From contig CBDTYW010000134.1 of assembly GCA_965364735.1 (NCBI GenBank), positions 1 through 9,978 of the forward strand: DNA of 9,978 bases. Direction: 5' to 3'. The notes beneath the pieces are model-generated. The model saw only the letters and a list, made by a program, of their open reading frames with translations, was not told the origin of the DNA and searched no databases. The DNA is from CBDTYW01 sp965364735. Its GTDB lineage: Bacteria > Actinomycetota > Nitriliruptoria > Nitriliruptorales > Nitriliruptoraceae. Shown piece after piece: positions 7,012 through 9,978 of this stretch (the stretch's first letter is position 1; every line of letters starts with the position of its first letter). Position numbers and translations under genes: made by a program.

Positions 7012-7677
7012 GTGACCACTCCCGACCTCGAGTTCTTCTTCGACCCCGCCTGCCCGTTCTGCTGGATCACGAGCAAGTGGGTGCGGGTCGTCGAGCAGGA
7101 GGCAGGGATCCGGGTCCGCTGGTCCTACATCTCCCTCGTCACCCTGAACGAACCGTACGAGGAGGCCGACGGCATGCGGGCCGCGCACATGGCCGGCCGT
7201 CGCTCCCAGCGCGTCATCGCTGCTGCAGCCGCAGCCCACGGCGACGACGTCGTCGGTCCGCTCTACGAGGCCATCGGCAACGCGACCTGGGAGCAGGACG
7301 GCCCCGAGGGTGGCTGGCCGGCGGTCATGGCGATGATGTCCGAGGGCCCGGACTTCGCTGCGCTCCTCACCGCGCTCGACCTCCCGGCCGAGCTGGCCGC
7401 TGCCATCGACGACGCATCCCTCGACCACCTCTTCGAGGCCGGTACCAAGGAGGCGCTGTCCCGCACCGGCGAGGACGTCGGCACCCCGATCATCACGTTC
7501 GACCCCGACGGCGACGCCGCGTCCTCGTTCTTCGGCCCCGTGATCTCCGAGGTCCCCTCCCCTGCGGACTCCGTGACCTTCTACCGCGCCATCGAGGCAG
7601 CGGCGAAGATCCCGAGCTTCTCCGAGCTGAAGCGCACCAAGCGCGACTCGCCCAACCTCCCGATCCTGGCCGGCTGA
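7012..7677 (+). CDS. DsbA-family oxidoreductase, Rv2466c-like (mycothiol-dependent reductase family)
   Basis: The 221-residue thioredoxin-fold protein has active site C14-P-F-C17 in FFFDPACPFCWITSKW, a helical insertion in the middle, and the cis-proline region GEDVGTPIITF (P159) followed by SFFGPVISEVP and a C-terminal FSELKRTKR. From memory, Mycobacterium tuberculosis Rv2466c, a mycothiol-dependent nitroreductase, shares FWFDPLCPWCWITSRW, GEDVGTP, FFGPVLSKIP and FFELKRT, so I place it in that family. Its motif is CPFC rather than CPWC. There is no signal peptide, so it should act in the cytoplasm, unlike periplasmic DsbA. The likely role is thiol/disulfide or redox defence using mycothiol; the substrate is unknown. 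The GTG start has GGAG seven bases upstream. It stands alone on the plus strand between minus-strand core genes, so it has its own promoter. Confidence 0.88.
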   Translation: MTTPDLEFFFDPACPFCWITSKWVRVVEQEAGIRVRWSYISLVTLNEPYEEADGMRAAHMAGRRSQRVIAAAAAAHGDDVVGPLYEAIGNATWEQDGPEGGWPAVMAMMSEGPDFAALLTALDLPAELAAAIDDASLDHLFEAGTKEALSRTGEDVGTPIITFDPDGDAASSFFGPVISEVPSPADSVTFYRAIEAAAKIPSFSELKRTKRDSPNLPILAG

Positions 7678-7699
7678 GCTCCCAACGCTGGGGCTCGGC
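7673..7699 (+). terminator. Hairpin over the stop codon of the DsbA-family gene
   Basis: GAGC (7676-7679) and CCCA (7681-7684), separated by one bulged T, pair with TGGG (7689-7692) and GCTC (7693-7696) around loop ACGC. Three further pairs, one of them G-T, extend the base to 7673/7699. The stem covers the TGA at 7675-7677. It has no T-run but is a plausible terminator for the rightward gene. Confidence 0.5.
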
Positions 7700-7708
7700 A
7701 CTGCACAC

Positions 7709-7737
7709 GCGGCGCTGGACGCCGAAGCGCGCGCCGC
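7709..7737 (-). terminator. Hairpin just past the rodA stop
   Basis: GCGGCGC (7709-7715) pairs perfectly with GCGCCGC (7731-7737) around a 15-base loop, starting one base after the rodA stop codon when read leftward. A shorter alternative, CGGCG with CGCCG (7710-7714 and 7720-7724), competes for the left arm. It is a likely terminator for the mrdA-rodA transcript, facing the hairpin of the convergent gene. Confidence 0.5.
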
Positions 7738-7738
7738 A

Positions 7739-8923
7739 TCAGGCGGTGAAACGGCGCATGTGGATGTTCTCGAGCAGGCCGACCATCGCGAACATCACGA
7801 TCAGGGCGTTGGTGCCGTAGCTCAGGAACGGCAGCGGCATGCCCGTGACCGGCATGATCCCAACCGTCATGCCGATGTTGACGAACACCTGGATCACGAG
7901 GATCGCGACGAAGCCCGCCGCGACGACACGTCCGAAGGTGTCGCGGGCGAGCATCGCGATGCGGATGCCTCGGAAGATCAGGATCGCGAACAGGGCCAGG
8001 ACGACGACCGATCCGAAGAAGCCGAACTCCTCGGCGATCACGGTGAAGATGAAGTCGGTGTGGTTTTCCGGGACGTAGGCGAGCTTGGTCTGCGTGCCCT
8101 CGAACAGCCCCTTGCCGAACACCTGCCCGGACCCGATCGCGATCTGGGACTGGAGCGTGTGGAAGAGCGTCGTCTGCGCGAGCTCCGGGGTCTCCGGCTC
8201 GAGGAAGCTCAGGATCCGCTGGAGCTGGTACGGCTCGATGATCCCGGTCCGGAACGCCCCGAACATCCCCGCGCCACCGATGACCCCGAGCCCGACGATC
8301 CACCGGATGGCCACGCCGCCGATGAGGAGCAGCACGACGGACAACCAGGTGAAGACCAGCGCAGTCCCGAGGTCGGGCTCCAGGAAGATCAGGACCATCG
8401 GCACCGCGATCAACGCCACCGCCACGGCGACCGTGAGCAGATCGTGCTCCTCCTCGCGCTCATGCAGCAGCGCCGCGACGACCAGGATGACCGCGAGCTT
8501 GGCGAGCTCCGATGGCTGGATCTGGAACGAGCCGACGACGATCCACCGCTGGGCGCCGTTCACCGTCACCCCGAGCGGGGTGAGCACGAGGATCAGGAGC
8601 AGCACCGCGCCGCCGTAGAGCACCCACGACATCGACCGGATCCGACGGTCGTCCACCGCGGCGAACGCGACCATGCCGATCAGCGCAAGGGCGAGGCTGA
8701 GCCCCTGCCGGGCGGCGTACAGCGTCGGCGGTTGCCCGGCGAGCGTCAGGCGTGACTGCGTGGCGGAGAAGATCGCGATGATCCCGATCGCCGAGAGCGC
8801 GAGCGCCGTGATGATGAGGACCGGGTCGAGATGGCGCGTCGGGGCGTTCGTCGCCGTCCAGCGCGCCTGGACCTGCTCGCGCGCCATCCGGCCCGAGCGG
8901 TCCACAGCTTCGTTGCGTGCCAC
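7739..8923 (-). CDS. rodA: RodA, SEDS peptidoglycan glycosyltransferase
   Basis: The 394-residue polytopic membrane protein polymerises lipid II into glycan strands during lateral-wall growth, together with its partner PBP2. SEDS landmarks appear in order: NGAQRWI (122-128), QPSELAK (136-142), EPDLGTA (182-188), IAIGSG and GKG (261-272), ENHTDFIFTVIAEEFG (286-301) with D290 at the position of the essential Asp of E. coli RodA, VNIGMTVGIMPVTGMPLPF (348-366), then SYGTNAL (368-374). Many relatives have SYGG at the last motif. About ten membrane helices follow a roughly 30-residue cytoplasmic N-terminus. The GTG start at 8923 comes two bases after the mrdA stop, indicating translational coupling; ATG at residue 13 is an alternative. 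It is called RodA rather than FtsW because mrdA is adjacent. Confidence 0.93.
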   Translation of the reverse strand: MARNEAVDRSGRMAREQVQARWTATNAPTRHLDPVLIITALALSAIGIIAIFSATQSRLTLAGQPPTLYAARQGLSLALALIGMVAFAAVDDRRIRSMSWVLYGGAVLLLILVLTPLGVTVNGAQRWIVVGSFQIQPSELAKLAVILVVAALLHEREEEHDLLTVAVAVALIAVPMVLIFLEPDLGTALVFTWLSVVLLLIGGVAIRWIVGLGVIGGAGMFGAFRTGIIEPYQLQRILSFLEPETPELAQTTLFHTLQSQIAIGSGQVFGKGLFEGTQTKLAYVPENHTDFIFTVIAEEFGFFGSVVVLALFAILIFRGIRIAMLARDTFGRVVAAGFVAILVIQVFVNIGMTVGIMPVTGMPLPFLSYGTNALIVMFAMVGLLENIHMRRFTA

Positions 8924-8925
8924 GA

Positions 8926-9978
8926 TCAGTCCACGTCGTCAGGGCCGGCGACGAACGCGGTGTCGCGTCCCACGATGGCGTCGTAGATGTTGCGCACGAT
9001 CGGCGCGGCCGTCTGCGAGCCGCCACCGCCCTCCTCGACGGCGACGACCACGACGTAGCGCGGTGCGTCGACGGGTGCGTAGCTCGCGAACCAGGCGAAC
9101 GGCACGTTGGCACCGGCCTCGGCGGTGCCGGTCTTGCCCGCCACGGGGAACTCGTCCAGCGGGAAGCCACTGAACGCGCCACGGGCCGTGCCGCGGCTGC
9201 CCATGACGACCATCTCGAGGCCCAGCTGGATCTCGCGGATCTCCGCGGCGTCCAACGGCAGCTTCGCGAGCTCCACCGGCAGGACCTCCCGGACCAGCGC
9301 CCCGCTCGCGTCGCGCAGCTCCTGCCCGATCTGGGGCTGGAAGAGCGTGCCGCCGTTGGCGACCGCGGCGTAGGCCGTCGCGATCTGCAGCGGTGAGGTC
9401 AGCACGTCCCCCTGCCCGATCGAGGAGTTGACGGCGTCGCCGGGGCGCCAGCGTCCACCGTCGACGCAGAGCTCGGCCAGCAACGTCTTGTAGTAGCCGG
9501 GCTCCTGCTCCTCCGCCTGCGCGCAGGTCACCGCTCGCGTGGACTCCCAGTACTCGGTCCGCCAGGCTCGTGACGGGATCTGGCCGGCCGTCTCGACCGG
9601 CAGGTCGATGCCGACCTTGCGACCGACGCCGAAGGCCGCAGCCACGCGGGGCATGACCTCGTCCACGCTGCCCGTGCTGCTGAACTCTCGCTGCTCACGA
9701 ACCCACTGGGTGTAGGCGAGGTCGTAGAAGAAGGTGTCGCAGGAGCGCATGAGCGCGGTCGAGAGGTCCATGAACCCCTCACCGGAGGTGTTCCAGTTCT
9801 TGAACGTCGCGGTGCCGACCCGGTAGCTCGACGGGCAGTTCAGCCGCGTCGTCGGCGTGAGGATCCCGGCCTCCATCATCGCCGCGCCCGTGATGATCTT
9901 GAACACCGAGCCGGGCGGGTACGACGACTGCACGGCGCGGTTGATGAGCGGGTACTCGCTCTCCGGTGACTGAAGCGC
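8926..9978 (-). CDS. mrdA: Penicillin-binding protein 2 (MrdA), C-terminal 350 residues, 5' end outside window
   Basis: The transpeptidase domain cross-links peptidoglycan outside the membrane and works with RodA in the elongation complex. The frame is open to the right edge. The first residues in the window are ALQSPESEYPLINRAVQSSY, followed by the active-site SxxK motif S24-V-F-K27 in YPPGSVFK (numbering from the window edge). The second motif is S79-C80-D81 (MRSCDTFFYDLAY), matching the SxD form usual in PBP2. The third is K282-T-G-T (VAGKTGTAE). SSIGQGDVLTSPLQIATAYA is also characteristic. An insert around 145-185 contains C152 and C171 and may form an extracellular disulfide. The N-terminal membrane anchor and pedestal lie beyond the window. 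An internal GTG at 9933 is valine in YPLINRAVQ, not a start. rodA follows after two bases. Confidence 0.94.
   Translation of the reverse strand, partial: ALQSPESEYPLINRAVQSSYPPGSVFKIITGAAMMEAGILTPTTRLNCPSSYRVGTATFKNWNTSGEGFMDLSTALMRSCDTFFYDLAYTQWVREQREFSSTGSVDEVMPRVAAAFGVGRKVGIDLPVETAGQIPSRAWRTEYWESTRAVTCAQAEEQEPGYYKTLLAELCVDGGRWRPGDAVNSSIGQGDVLTSPLQIATAYAAVANGGTLFQPQIGQELRDASGALVREVLPVELAKLPLDAAEIREIQLGLEMVVMGSRGTARGAFSGFPLDEFPVAGKTGTAEAGANVPFAWFASYAPVDAPRYVVVVAVEEGGGGSQTAAPIVRNIYDAIVGRDTAFVAGPDDVD

Noticed and set aside
7760..8755. Plus-strand open frame opposite rodA
   Set aside because: Charged, His/Arg/Asp/Glu-rich antisense shadow of membrane-helix codons.
9931..9933. GTG as the start of a short PBP2
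   Set aside because: It encodes valine in the conserved YPLINRAVQ-YPPGS region; the frame continues to the window edge.
1..9978. tRNA, rRNA, CRISPR array, insertion sequence, prophage or defence genes
   Set aside because: I looked on both strands and saw no cloverleaf, regularly spaced repeats, transposase or phage signatures.

Overview
The window looks like chromosomal core DNA from a high-GC actinobacterium. Codons end mostly in G or C, and most starts appear to be GTG. The 3' two thirds carries a cell-wall elongation pair (mrdA-rodA), a large radical-SAM protein, its radical-SAM-linked partner and an RNase E/G with a long disordered N-terminus. That gene set, plus a mycothiol-reductase-like DsbA-family protein, fits Actinomycetota. 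A deep-branching class such as Nitriliruptoria or Acidimicrobiia is my guess; the sequence alone does not settle it.

Layout from left to right: (1) 1-357, minus strand: N-terminal part of an ABC exporter running off the left edge, with no usable in-frame start codon; (2) 358-418: short divergent control region with two small palindromes; (3) 419-1693, plus strand: MFS transporter; (4) 1704-1748: nested hairpin, probably a two-way terminator between convergent genes; (5) 1768-3924, minus: RNase E/G; (6) 3941-4711, minus: radical-SAM-linked DUF2344 protein; (7) 4711-6798, minus: large radical SAM protein, whose stop overlaps the next start as TGATG; (8) 6799-7011: divergent intergenic region; (9) 7012-7677, plus: Rv2466c-like DsbA-family oxidoreductase; (10) 7678-7738: two hairpins between convergent genes; (11) 7739-8923, minus: RodA; (12) 8926-9978, minus: C-terminal part of PBP2 (MrdA), running off the right edge.

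Functionally, mrdA-rodA forms the SEDS glycosyltransferase plus transpeptidase pair that builds lateral-wall peptidoglycan. The three-gene minus-strand unit from radical SAM protein to RNase E/G is tightly packed and probably co-transcribed. It joins two conserved proteins of unknown function to an RNA-processing enzyme and is the most interesting biology here. The two transporters at the left edge look like an accessory efflux or uptake pair placed where ribosomal genes rplU-rpmA often follow rne in relatives. I saw no tRNA, rRNA, CRISPR array, insertion sequence or phage gene.
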